64,000 nt of DNA from Alopecurus myosuroides (lineage: Eukaryota > Streptophyta > Magnoliopsida > Poales > Poaceae). Made by a program: the position numbers and the translations under genes. Below, in pieces: positions 32,158 to 43,284 of this stretch (the stretch's first letter is position 1; every line of letters starts with the position of its first letter). The notes under the pieces are model-generated. The model was given only the letters and a program-made list of their open reading frames with translations. It searched no databases and was not told where the DNA came from. Location: positions 178,566,756-178,630,755 of the forward strand of contig CM054063.1 in the NCBI GenBank assembly GCA_028641055.1, given 5' to 3'.

Positions 32158-34001
32158 CTAGTCAGCAACCTGTGCCCCTGCACGGGCTATTATTTTTAAA
32201 ACAATTGACGTAAATCATGTAATATCCATTTTATTGTGTAATTTGCAAGAAAGAAGAATATATTTATTATAGAGATAGGACAATCTGGTTAGCATGTCTA
32301 GACCATATATATTAGGAAATGCAACGACTTTGAATGTTGCTGATATGTTATAAAACACCGTTTTTGGAATTGTATTTTTCTTCTAAAGAACATTGAGATA
32401 TTTGATTTAGAAGGAAAAAGTTGTAAGGATTACAAAGAACGATCATGATCTACTGGCAGCCTTAAAAACTCGTAAAACACTTATTGGATCACATATATCT
32501 TTGAAATTTATATATTAAGCTTTATACCATGGTTCCTACCTTTAGAAATTACAAAATATGACATATAAAAAATTGATTTATTTAAAATTTATTATACATA
32601 TATCATGTTCAATTTTCTCTTTACCGCTTACTATTGTCATAGTTACACATGTATGACCAGCAACCATTCTCGGAGTAGATAATTCATGTTAGTCCCCTAG
32701 TGAAGTGCTCATAAGTTTTTTTATTTTGCTCTGTTGAAAATCTAGATAACATGCCCGGTAGTTGTGTGCCTCCCTAGGTATCCGTGGCTTCCCAGTTCAA
32801 GCGTATCTCAATTTGAAAATGTTTGGAATTTCGTTGAAATAAAGTTTTTGAAGTCCTTCTTAAACTTGTGGAAGTATTAATTTTATATTAATAATTTCCT
32901 CTATTTCATGTTTCACGTTAAATTGTTTTTAATTAGAATGTCACATTATAGAAACAATGCTTATATTTTAGATTTTAAGATTAAAGTTTGGAAGTTCGCT
33001 TGAACATTTCTACGTTGGTCTGTAAAATTCTAGAAGTTCGCCCTTCCGTTATCTACAAATTCCCACCTATATTATTGGATGCGAGCCTATAAAATTTTAA
33101 AATTTTATTATAACATCCCAGCTGAGCCATCTGGAAAATTAATAATGATGCTCTACTCCAGGTGATGTACGATGACCAGTATCCTAGCCTATGATATGAA
33201 ACTTTATCCAGCCGACTCCCATGGGAGCTACTATTTTTTTAGATATTAATTGTATGCTCTCTCATTGTTTTCCCTTTTTCTAAAAAATATATCAGTGTTA
33301 AATTTTATGCACCATCATCTGATAAATCAGTGATTTTAGTTGTACTTGCGTTGTTTAGCAGGTTCGACTATAACCTGGATTTTTGTATATATATATTTCA
33401 AACATATATTTAGAACCTAATGCACCAACTTTTTTTATTCTTAAGAAAACACTACGAGCATGCTGAATATTAATTTTTGATATACACACACATGTGAGTA
33501 ATTTCAATAAAAACCGTACTGTAGGTGCAATTTTTTCACCTAATTTTTTTTATTGTACATGTATATATGCATGCGTGGTGATTTCTGGAGAGAAAATTTA
33601 ACGTTGCTACCTAGGTGAAAAACGTTACCCGTGGTATATACCTAGCATGTCTCAGGCATGCATGGCTAACCTAATCTATGCGTACATTAGTCTGCTATAT
33701 ATGGGTGGTTTTACGTTGCACGTTTCATTTCTAGCTAGCGTAACATATCTGGACTCTTTAGCCCACCGGATCTCCCTTTAAAAAATGTGCGTACTGCTAG
33801 ACATGAGGGAATATAGATGTCCTATCTTATTTTAATCAATCCTAGACACACAATTCAGATCTAATGGTTACCTGTAATTAGATTTCTTATCTCGTTTTAA
33901 TCAATCCTAGACGCACAATTCAGATCTAATGGTTAGATGTAATTAGTTTTTGAGGATTAACGTGGAGCCTCGTTTGGTGCCTCCAATTAGTAAATATAAG
34001 A
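32158..34001 (-). mobile_element. non-autonomous Helitron (1844 bp) in one LTR
   Basis: Read on the minus strand it begins TCTTATATTTACTAATTGG and ends in CTAG (the CTRR rule). About ten bases before the end there is a short hairpin (GTGC-aggg-GCAC). It sits between A and T with no target duplication. The second LTR of the same host element shows the unoccupied site near 39596. No Rep/helicase or captured gene is recognised inside. AT-rich. Confidence 0.88.
33814..33943 (+). repeat. 65-bp tandem duplication inside the Helitron
   Basis: Copies 33814-33878 and 33879-33943 share ttttaatcaatcctagac and acaattcagatctaatggtt with a few differences. Confidence 0.8.
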
Positions 34002-35075
34002 TGTGTAAGTGAATTAGCATGATGCATGGATGAAGAAAACAACAAAATAACAACAATAGAACCAACTGGAAATAAGGTTTACCAAGTTTGGAATTTGTTT
34101 ATTAAGTTATGAAAAATGTGCTTCTTAAAGGTGTCACACCAAAATTTGTTGTTTTCACCTATTTAACTTGTCCAAAATAGATAACAAAGTTCATATTTGA
34201 AAAGAGCACAAAATTTTAGGTGGATTACATGTTTCACTTGTTGAAAAAGGATTTAGGATGAATTAATTATGAATTAAACAAGTTTGAACAAGTTTTAATT
34301 GAATTTAATCCAAACATGAACTTATTTGAAGTTTTATTTGTTCAAAACATTAAACCAAGTTCATATTTGAAAAGTTTATACTTTGATGGTTTGAAAACAT
34401 ATTTTATATGTTCAAAAAGAATTTAATTTGAGCAAGTTATGAATTTAACAATATTAAATGATTTAAACAAGGTTTAAATCATTCAACCTATTTTAATTAT
34501 GCAAAACAGAAAACAAAGTTTATATTTGAAAAGGTGGTTCAATTTAGCATGGAAAACATATTTTATTTGTTGAAATTGGATTTAAAATGAGCAAGTTATT
34601 ATTTTGGCAATTTTAAATGCAATAATTAAGAAACAGTTGTTTTCAGCAATTTAAATTATTCAAAACAGAAAACAAAGTTGATATTTGGAAAGTACATGAA
34701 AAGTTGATTGGAAAACATATTTAGTTTGTGGAATTTGGAATTTTTATGCCCAAGTTATGATTTTTGCAAAATGAAGTGAATTAAACAAGTTTTTAAATAT
34801 TTCACCAATTTAAAATATTCAAAACAGTAAACAAATTTTATATTTGGATAGAGAATTTAATTTTGTATTGAAAACATATTTTAAAAGTTGAATTTGGAGT
34901 TAAGATGAATTATTTATGCATTTTACAAGTTTAGGGTGCAATCTGCCATTTAATTAGCTGTTAGGGACTTGGAAAAATAATACAGGGGCCTAGAAGTTAA
35001 CAGTAGGGACTGTTCTGTGATTTCTGTGAAGTTGCTGTACCAAACAAAAGGAAAAATAAAAGTTTGGTTTTATTT

Positions 35076-35142
35076 GCGGGAGGGGGGACTCGAACCCCTG
35101 CCCTCCTGCTGCGCGCAGAGAGCAGCTAGCCACTGCGGTGCG
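35076..35142 (-). other. tRNA-like remnant in 3' LTR
   Basis: Minus-strand GGTTCGAGTCC (35096-35086) matches the pol III B box and forms a T-arm (agggg-ttcgagt-ccccc). About 30 nt upstream, gtggctagctgct resembles an A box. The acceptor stem does not pair, so it is not a working tRNA gene. Confidence 0.5.
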
Positions 35143-36680
35143 CTGTGCTTTGTTGACAGTAACGGGGCAAAGGGAGGATAACCTTCAGATCGTTGTGGTT
35201 TTTCCTCTGAATCTGAAACTGCACGTTAACTGAACCAACGCGCGGACAGAAACGATCGAGGGATGGTCGCCGGCGAGCGTTGCTGCTGCGCCTCGACGTG
35301 GATGCGCGCGTGTGGGTGCGGGCATGCTGCTGCTGCTACCGTGCGGACGTGCGCGAGAGGGAAGGAGGTGAGGGAGCGAGAGGGAGAAGAGGAGCGGTGC
35401 TCACCTCGAGCGGACAGAGGGAGGCGGAGCAGGGGGTGACGGTGGCGAAGGGGAGGATGGCGGCGGCGCTATGGGGCCTCCCGGCCCGAGCCGAGGGGTG
35501 GAGGAGGGAGAGGGCGCCGGGGAGGTTCCATTCCCGCGCTCGCCCTGGCCGGAGGAAGGGCCTAGCGGCAGCGATCACCGGCGGAAGAGGGGGTTTCGGG
35601 TGGGGTGGTTCAGAGTGTCAGGGAACTACAGAGAGTGGGCAGTGGTGGGGAGATGGAGGAAGATGGAGGCGGGGAGAGAGGAGGAGAGGAGGAAGAATAG
35701 GGTAGGGCAGAGGGGAGGCAACGAGCTAGGGTTTATAGGGGGTGTGGAGAGCTCGGGACCGTCTGTTGCACCTCGATGTCGACGTGGGTAGCCTCAGATG
35801 GCTGCCGTACTGGGGAAGAAGAAGGGTGGGGGGTCGAAGGGGTATTGGGCCAAGGGGGAGAGGAGTTGGGCTGGGCTGCTGCCCCTCTCTCTCTGTGTGC
35901 TGTTTTGTTTGCTTTTTAATTTTTTTTTCCTTCTATTTTTTTTGCTGAAATGTAATAGGAAGAAATAGATGAGTTGTGGGTTTAGAAAAATTAGGCAAAA
36001 ATGTTATATTACTTGTTTATGTAATAGCAACCACTTGCAAGTTTTGTTTTACAAAGTGTTTTGAATTTAGGTGTTGATTGCAATTTGCAATTGAAATTTG
36101 AATGAATTTAAGATTAAGTGATTTATTAAAAACAACATTTAAATAGTTTGATCCTTATAGTTTAATTGAAACAAAAGGATTAGAAATGTGTTGTAATTAT
36201 CATTAATTCCAAAAGGTTGCTGTTTGGAAAAAATGTGATTTGAATTTGGAAGCAATTTGAATTAAGTGAGTTATTAAAAGCCAATTTTAATAGTTTGAAC
36301 CTTAAGGTTTAATGGAAACAAATGATGGAAGTGTTTTGGTCATTTTCATAATTTTCAAAAGAGTTGCTGTTTTGGAAATTAATTGAATTTGAAAAAGGTT
36401 TGGTATTAAATGAATTTTTTGATGGAAACAAAACAACAGTTTTGAAATCACAACTGTAATGGAAACAAACAATTGTTTTATTTTGAAATATAATTTTGGA
36501 AATTGTAACATCACAAGTATGAAACAAAAGGTTTGAAATTCAAATAGAAAACAAAGGAAAACAAAGGAAAACAGTTGGAAAACAAAGCAAAACAGAGGAA
36601 AACAAATGGAAAACAAGCAAAACAAATGCAATGAACATGATGTCATGATGCAAAACATAAAATAACAGGTAGCAAACATT

Positions 36681-36910
36681 CTAATGGCTAATTTTCATAC
36701 TTGGGATGTTACAAAACGCCCCCCCTTGAAGGAATCGCGCCCCGAGATTCCTACTGAGAAAAGAAAAGGTCCGGATACTTTTTGCAAAGATCCTCTTGAG
36801 CTGTGACACGTGAAACACATCGTGCACCTTGGATAGTTTTTCTGGAAGTTCAAAACGATAGGCATCCCTAGCAACTCTTCTGGAAAGACGTCAGGGAATT
36901 CGCAAACCAC
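36681..36910 (-). pseudogene. pol: pol scar: linker before RT fused to the post-integrase tail
   Basis: On the minus strand, EFPDVFPEELLGMP (the linker before RT in chromoviruses) is followed at once, in another frame, by AYRFELPEKLSKVHDVFHVS (the tail after integrase). That tail continues through ARFLQGGAF across the polypurine tract and ends with TAG at 36683-36681, about 30 nt inside the LTR. RT, RNase H and integrase are gone. The junction falls within ggatgcctatcg near 36860, where both sides could share tgcc. Confidence 0.8.
36714..36727 (-). other. polypurine tract of Tekay-like element
   Basis: Minus-strand AAGGGGGGGCGTTT abuts the 3' LTR. Confidence 0.75.
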
Positions 36911-37528
36911 CGGAACATTTTCAAGTAAAGGTAGAGGTTTTGCATCGAGGGTGTATAGTTGAACATAATTTGATTGATTTGGTGGATAGACTATCTGGCC
37001 AGAAGGGTGGAACAGAGTTATTGATTAGACGCCGGTAGAAAAACTGAAGTGGAAAGCAACAACAAGATTTCAACGGGCGAAAAGGATGTTGAGAATAACA
37101 GGATAACGAAGCAACATCGGGAAACACGAAACCAAAACACTCCTGAGGTACTACGGAAAACCCATCCGGGCTTCTAAAGGATCAATATCTACTGCTTAAG
37201 GAATAGAGGATCTGCTTCCGGGGCTTACACGCCTCCGTTCTCAATCGTGAGTAGGCAACATGATAAATCATGTCACAACCACCTCCATTCCTATTGTCTA
37301 GTAGAGATAACTATCCTAGAGAAACCAGGATACGTGAAATCCTAACTTGAAGTTTAGATGAGAATAGAAAAACAAAGTTGCACTTCCTTACCAGAAAAGG
37401 GAGGGTGGGTGGGGAAAGAGGAAAAAAGAACAGAATTCCTACTCTCACGTTTCATTTTTCCTATATAGCTACAAAATAGTTTCTAGACTCAACTGCGACC
37501 AGTAAAAAGGGATCCTACAGGCAGACAG
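36911..37528. other. remaining internal region of Tekay-like element
   Basis: About 620 bp between the pol scar and the primer site. It presumably holds 5' leader and remnants of gag, but I recognise no domain in it. Confidence 0.5.
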
Positions 37529-37540
37529 GCTCTGATACCA
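37529..37540 (-). other. primer binding site (initiator tRNA-Met)
   Basis: Minus-strand TGGTATCAGAGC, two bases from the 5' LTR at 37543. Confidence 0.9.
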
Positions 37541-40500
37541 TTTGTCGCACCCGGACTTCTAGGGGATACTCACAGTCCGTTAAACAGTAGATAAATGGCT
37601 TACGGGGCATACCGGCACCCGCATCTCAATATGAGCAGGCCAACACGTAAACGTGTGACAACCATTCTCTTACTATTCATCGTCTGCGCAAACCATCCCA
37701 TAGAAATCCAGGTACTTCCATTGACGTACTTCAAAACATACACACATGGTACGTCAACGGCATTGGAACAAGTGATATCACAACAGATCTCTACGACACA
37801 AAAGATGGAAATAAGTTGCAAATGGCTCTCACTAGAGCAGAGATAGCATATACAATCATCCAGAGGACACATGTCCCAACAATTCATCATTACAACACAG
37901 CGGATGCATCCAAAATGTCTGAGTACAGTGCAGATCCAAATAGGCCTAAGAGGCCGGAAACGAAAAAGACGGAGCCCATCCACGAAGTCTCGGATCCTGC
38001 CCGGGTCCGCTATCTACTCGTCAGCAGCCTCGTCGTACTCCACGTAGTAGCCACCATGGGGATCCTCGGAAACGTAGTATGTGGAAACCACAGCCCCAAA
38101 GGGGTCAGTACATAAACGTACTGGCAAGCAAGACTCACAATTCACGAAAGTGTACCCGTCAACACCAAGCACAGATGCTTTGGGTTCAACGGAAGAAAGG
38201 GGTGATACAAAAGATGCGGCAGGTGGCTGCACTAACCAACTACAGAACATACCACAATTTCCGGCTAACAGAAAGGGGATAAGATAGCGTATCGTAACCA
38301 ACTATAACTAACCACCAAACAAACTCATCCTGGATCTCGCCCCTTATCCAAAGAAGCAATCCGAGGATAACTCACACAGTTGGATTAATGATGGATCAAG
38401 TTATTGTGGCAATAAGGCTATTACTAGTCAAGTTATCATTAGTTAGGTGTAAGTTGTTCTGAGTACTTGTTAGCCAGTATTTTCACCAAGTCATCCATAA
38501 CCGCGGAAAACACGGCTTCTCGAGAAGATTTACCCTGCAGGGGTGCACCAATTTGGCCGTACACATAAGAATAACCCGCCAGATGGAATGGCCTTTTCAC
38601 CAAGCGGGGCACTCAACACAACTCAACTCTTCTTCGCATCAAGCCCAAAGAACCACATGATGTGCGTGCGCGGCTAATCGAGCCCCACGAAGAAAAGGGG
38701 ACCCTCATAGCACTCTAAGACCACGCCGCCCTAAATGCCGACTACAAAAGTTCCACCCTGGCGCCAAGGGTTCGCACCTGCACATGCATGCATCAAATGG
38801 AAAGCCCGAACTAAGTGTGGCGATTTGGACGAGATGCGAATCGAATCAAATTGAGGGGGGGCGCCCATACACGCTTCCCACATGCGGTTAGTGCGCTCAT
38901 CATGGATCAGTAGACAAGACCCTTTTCCTAATTAGGGTCGACACTAGCAGGCCTCAAAACCACGCCGGGCCTCCTGCCGGTGCCTTATCATCAAATTATT
39001 ATTAACCATAACATAATCAGGTTGTTGTTTAGCATCGAGCCCCATAACATAATGATATATGGTAACAGAAAGTAACGGACAGCAGACTCGAGCAAAAACA
39101 ACCCTAAGCATGCTAGTAAGACACGGGCTCAAACAACGGGGTTATGGGAGTGGAGGTGAGGCAATATCAGGGTTAAAGGATACATGTGATAGGTTCGTGA
39201 CAGAAGCAACGATTCATAGGGCTAGCAGAAATAGACAACGGAAAGTATCGGTAACCAATGTTGAAAGGAACACAGTGGTTCATGTGAGTGAATACTTGCC
39301 TGCAAACTCAGCAGCCTGGTACTGAGCTAGATCCACAGAAGGGGTGTCATAAGTATCGTCGGTCTCAACGTCGTCGTTTATCCGAGAAGAAGCAAACAAA
39401 CAACACAGAGAACAAACAATCAATAACATGGCATAGTGCACAAACATGGGATGATGCATGACCATTTAATTGATGCATCAGAATAAACTAGTTGACAAGA
39501 TAGCAACATGATTAAATGGACCCACATGCAATTTGGATTGCATATGGAAAGCCCATGAATTATGGTTGAATTAATTGTTCTCCAACTAATCATCATGTGT
39601 AAGTGAATTAGCATGATGCATGGATGAAGAAAACAACAAAATAACAACAATAGAACCAACTGGAAATAAGGTTTACCAAGTTTGGAATTTGTTTATTAAG
39701 TTATGAAAAATGTGCTTCTTAAAGGTGTCACACCAACATTTGTTGTTTTCACCTATTTAACTTGTCCAAAATAGATAACAAAGTTCATATTTGAAAAGAG
39801 CACAAAATTTTAGGTGGATTACATGTTTCACTTGTTCAAAAAGGATTTAGGATGAATTAATTATGAATTAAACAAGTTTGAACAAGTTTTAATTGAATTT
39901 AATCCAAACATGAACTTATTTGAAGTTTTATTTGTTCAAAACATTAAACCAAGTTCATATTTGAAAAGTTTATACTTTGATGGTTTGAAAACATATTTTA
40001 TATGTTCAAAAAGAATTTAATTTGAGCAAGTTATGAATTTAACAATATTAAATGATTTAAACAAGGTTTAAATCATTCAACCTATTTTAATTATGCAAAA
40101 CAGAAAACAAAGTTTATATTTGAAAAGGTGGTTCAATTTAGCATGGAAAACATATTTTATTTGTTGAAATTGGATTTAAAATGAGCAAGTTATTATTTTG
40201 GCAATTTTAAATGCAATAATTAAGAAACAGTTGTTTTCAGCAATTTAAATTATTCAAAACATCAAACAAAGTTGATATTTGGAAAGTACATGAAAAGTTG
40301 ATTGGAAAACATATTTAGTTTGTGGAATTTGGAATTTTTATGCCCAAGTTATGATTTTTGCAAAATGAAGTGAATTAAACAAGTTTTTAAATATTTCACC
40401 AATTTAAAATATTCAAAACAGTAAACAAATTTTATATTTGGATAGAGAATTTAATTTGGTATTGAAAACATATTTTAAAAGTTGAATTTGGAGTTAATAT

Positions 40501-40669
40501 GAATTATTTATGCATTTTACAAGTTTAGGGTGCAATCTGCCATTTAATTAGCTGCTAGGGACTTGGAAAAATAATACAGGGGCCTAGAAGTTAACAGGAG
40601 GGACTGTTCTATGATTTCTGTGAAGTTGCTGTACCAAACAAAAGGAAAAATAAAAGTTTGGTTTTATTT

Positions 40670-40736
40670 GCGGGAGGGGGGACTCGAATCCCTGCCCTCC
40701 TGCTGCGCGTAGAGAGCAGCTAGCCACTGCGGTGCG
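40670..40736 (-). other. tRNA-like remnant in 5' LTR
   Basis: Counterpart of 35076-35142 with a changed B box (GATTCGAGTCC). The first G of the motif has changed relative to the other LTR. Confidence 0.5.
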
Positions 40737-41333
40737 CTGTGCTTTGTTGACAGTAACGGGGCAAAGGGAGGATAACCTTCAGATCGCTGTGGTTTTTCCT
40801 CTGAATCTGAAACTGCACGTTAACTGAACCAACGCGCGGACAGAAACGATCGAGGGATGGTCACCGGCGAGCGTTGCTGCTGCGCCTCGACGTGGATGCG
40901 CGCGTGCGGGTGCGGGCATGCTGCTGCTGCTACCGTGCGGACGTGCGCGAGAGGGAAGGAGGTGAGGGAGCGAGAGGGAGAAGAGGAGCGGTGCTCACCT
41001 CGAGCGGACAGAGGGAGGCGGAGCAGGGGGCGACGGTGGCGAAGGGGAGGATGGCGGCGGCGCTGTGGGGCCTCCCGGCCCGAGCCGAGGGGTGGAGGAG
41101 GGAGAGGGCGCCGGGGAGGTTCCATTCCCGCGCTCGCCCCTGGCCGGAGGGAGGGCCTAGCGGCGGCGATCACCGGCGGAAGAGGGGGTTTCGGGTGGGG
41201 TGGTTCAGAGTGTCAGGGAACTATAGAGATACAGAGAGTGGGCAGTGGTGGGGAGATGGAGGAAGATGGAGGCGGGGAGAGAGGAGGAGAGGAGGAAGAA
41301 TAGGGTAGGGCAGAGGGGAGGCAACGAGCTAGG

Positions 41334-41340
41334 GTTTATA
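41334..41340 (-). promoter_or_regulatory. TATA box of Tekay-like 5' LTR
   Basis: Minus-strand TATAAAC within cctataaaccctag, next to a telo-box-like AAACCCTAG. The equivalent in the other LTR is 35731-35737. Confidence 0.5.
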
Positions 41341-42316
41341 GGGGGTGTGGAGAGCTCGGGACCGTCTGTTGCACCTCGATGTCGACGTGGGTAGCCTCAG
41401 ATGGCTTCCGTACTGGGGAAGAAGAAGGGTGGGGGGTCGAAGGGGTATTGGGCCAAGGGGGAGAGGAGTTGGGCTGGGCTGCTGCCCCTCTCTCTCTGTG
41501 TGCTGTTTTGTTTGCTTTTTAATTTTTTTTTCATTCTATTTTTTTTGCTGAAATGTAATAGGAAGAAATAGATGAGTTGTGGGTTTAGAAAAATTAGGCA
41601 AAAATGTTATATTACTTGTTTATGTAATAGCAACCACTTGCAAGTTTTATTTTACAGAGTGTTTTGAATTTAGGTGCTGTTTGCAATTTGCAATTGAAAT
41701 TTGAATGAATTTAAGATTAAGTGATTTATTAAAAACAACATTTAAATAGTTTGATCCTTATAGTTTAATTGAAACAAAAGGATTAGAAATGTGTTGTAAT
41801 TATCATTAATTCCAAAAGGTTGATGTTTGGAAAAAATGTGATTTGAATTTGGAAGCAATTTGAATTAAGTGAGTTATTAAAAGCCAATTTTAATAGTTTG
41901 AACCTTAAGGTTTAATGGAAACAAATTATGGAAGTGTTTTGGTCATTTTCATAATTTTCAAAAGAGTTGCTGTTTTGGAAATTAATTGAATTTGAAAAAG
42001 GTTTGGTATTAAATGAATTTTTTGATAGAAACAAAACAACAGTTTTGAAATCACAACTGTAATGGAAACAAACAATTGTTTTATTTTGAAATATCATTTT
42101 GGAAATTGTAACATCACAAGTATGAAACAAAAGGTTTGAAATTCAAATAGAAAACAAAGGAAAACAAAGGAAAACAGTTGGAAAACAAAGCAAAACAGAG
42201 GAAAACAAATGGAAAACAAGCAAAACAAATGCAATGAACATGATGTCATGATGCAAAACATAAAATAACAGGTAGCAAACATTCTAATGGCTAATTTTCA
42301 TACTTGGGATGTTACA

Positions 42317-43232
42317 ACCTTCAAGAGTTTGGGTTTCTCTCAGTCCCTCCAATGATTCTTGCCCCTTTTTAGGGAAAAGAGAGAGGAGATCTAGATTTAC
42401 TATTCCACCAATCAATATCTCCTTTTAGCGAGGGGAATCCATTGGATCTAGATTTTGGGATTCATTTGTTGTTTTCCTTGTTCTTCCTCCTTCCTCCCTC
42501 CATAGCATTAGTTGCTTTTGTGGGATTTGGGAGAGAAGGACTTGATCACTTTGTGTGTTCTTGCCATTGCATTAGGTGCATCGGTTTGAGTTCCCACGGG
42601 ATTCATGAAAGAGAAGTTCGTGAGCTTGTTACTCTTGGGTGCTTGTTCACCGGAGAGATTGTTCATCTTAGGTGTATTGAGCACCCTAGACGGTTAGTTT
42701 TGGGGGCTTCCACCTTGTTGCAAGAAGTTTCGTTGAGAGACTCCAACTTACTTGTGGAGATAGCATCAACCTCGTGTAAGGTTTGGTCACCGTCTTCAAG
42801 ACGACCTCATAGTGGAAACGAGAATCTCCCTCACCGGAGAAGCTCAAGGAGAATAAGGTGTGCACATCCATGCTATTGAGGAGAGCCTAGGTGGCTCCCC
42901 ACCTCTACAACAAAGACGGACTTCCCTTGGGAAAGAACTTCGGTAATCACACCGGTGCCTCCTTGTGCTTCGATTATTTCTATACTCTAGCTCGTTATTT
43001 ATGCATTTATCTTTGTGATAGTCATCGTGCTTGAAGTCATCTTTCTTGCTATCACATAGTTTTATATCTTACTTAGCATAAGTTGTTGGTGCACATAGGT
43101 AAACCTAGCTTGTCTAGGTTTTGTGCTTGATAAATTAAACGCTAGTTTTATTCCGCATTTATTCAAGCCTAGACCGTAATTATTTTAAAGCGCCTATTCA
43201 CCCCCCTTCTAGGCGGCATACTTATACTTTCA
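42317..43232 (+). repeat. 5' LTR, second part
   Basis: Starts with the second copy of the target acctt (42317-42321) and ends actttca. Together with 28793-30106 it gives an LTR of about 2.2 kb. Confidence 0.85.
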
Positions 43233-43234
43233 AT

Positions 43235-43246
43235 TGGTATCAGATC
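43235..43246 (+). other. primer binding site (initiator tRNA-Met, one mismatch)
   Basis: tggtatcagatc lies two bases after the LTR. The standard plant site ends in agc, so one base has changed. Confidence 0.8.
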
Positions 43247-43284
43247 AAGGGATCTCATTGTTAGGCTTCACCGCCTTGAGAGTA

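Larger units (their letters stand above)
30107..36713 (-). repeat. 3' LTR of Tekay-like element, holding a Helitron
   Basis: 6607 bp; about 4.76 kb without the Helitron at 32158-34001. Aligns with 37543-42316 throughout, with few differences. GC-rich ORFs in it (near 35280-35950) are present in both LTRs and are U5/R leader sequence, not genes. Confidence 0.92.
30107..42316 (-). mobile_element. Tekay-like Ty3/gypsy deletion derivative with giant LTRs
   Basis: Minus-strand element with target duplication acctt (30102-30106, 42317-42321), ends TGT...ACA, LTRs of 4.8 kb (6.6 kb with a Helitron) and an internal region of only 829 bp. A primer site for initiator tRNA-Met and a G-run polypurine tract are present. 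The internal part keeps two joined scraps of pol. Very long LTRs and the pol scraps fit the Tekay/Del chromovirus clade; the assignment is inferred. Confidence 0.88.
37543..42316 (-). repeat. 5' LTR of Tekay-like element (4774 bp)
   Basis: Lacks the Helitron and so shows the empty site. The TATA box at 41334-41340 on the minus strand splits it into a U3 of about 1 kb and an R-U5 of about 3.7 kb. Confidence 0.92.

Noticed and set aside
35280..35950. GC-rich ORFs of up to 140 codons in a gypsy LTR (also 40857-41551)
   Set aside because: They lie inside both LTRs, overlap in several frames and have low-complexity Arg/Gly content. They are best read as leader sequence of the LTR transcript.
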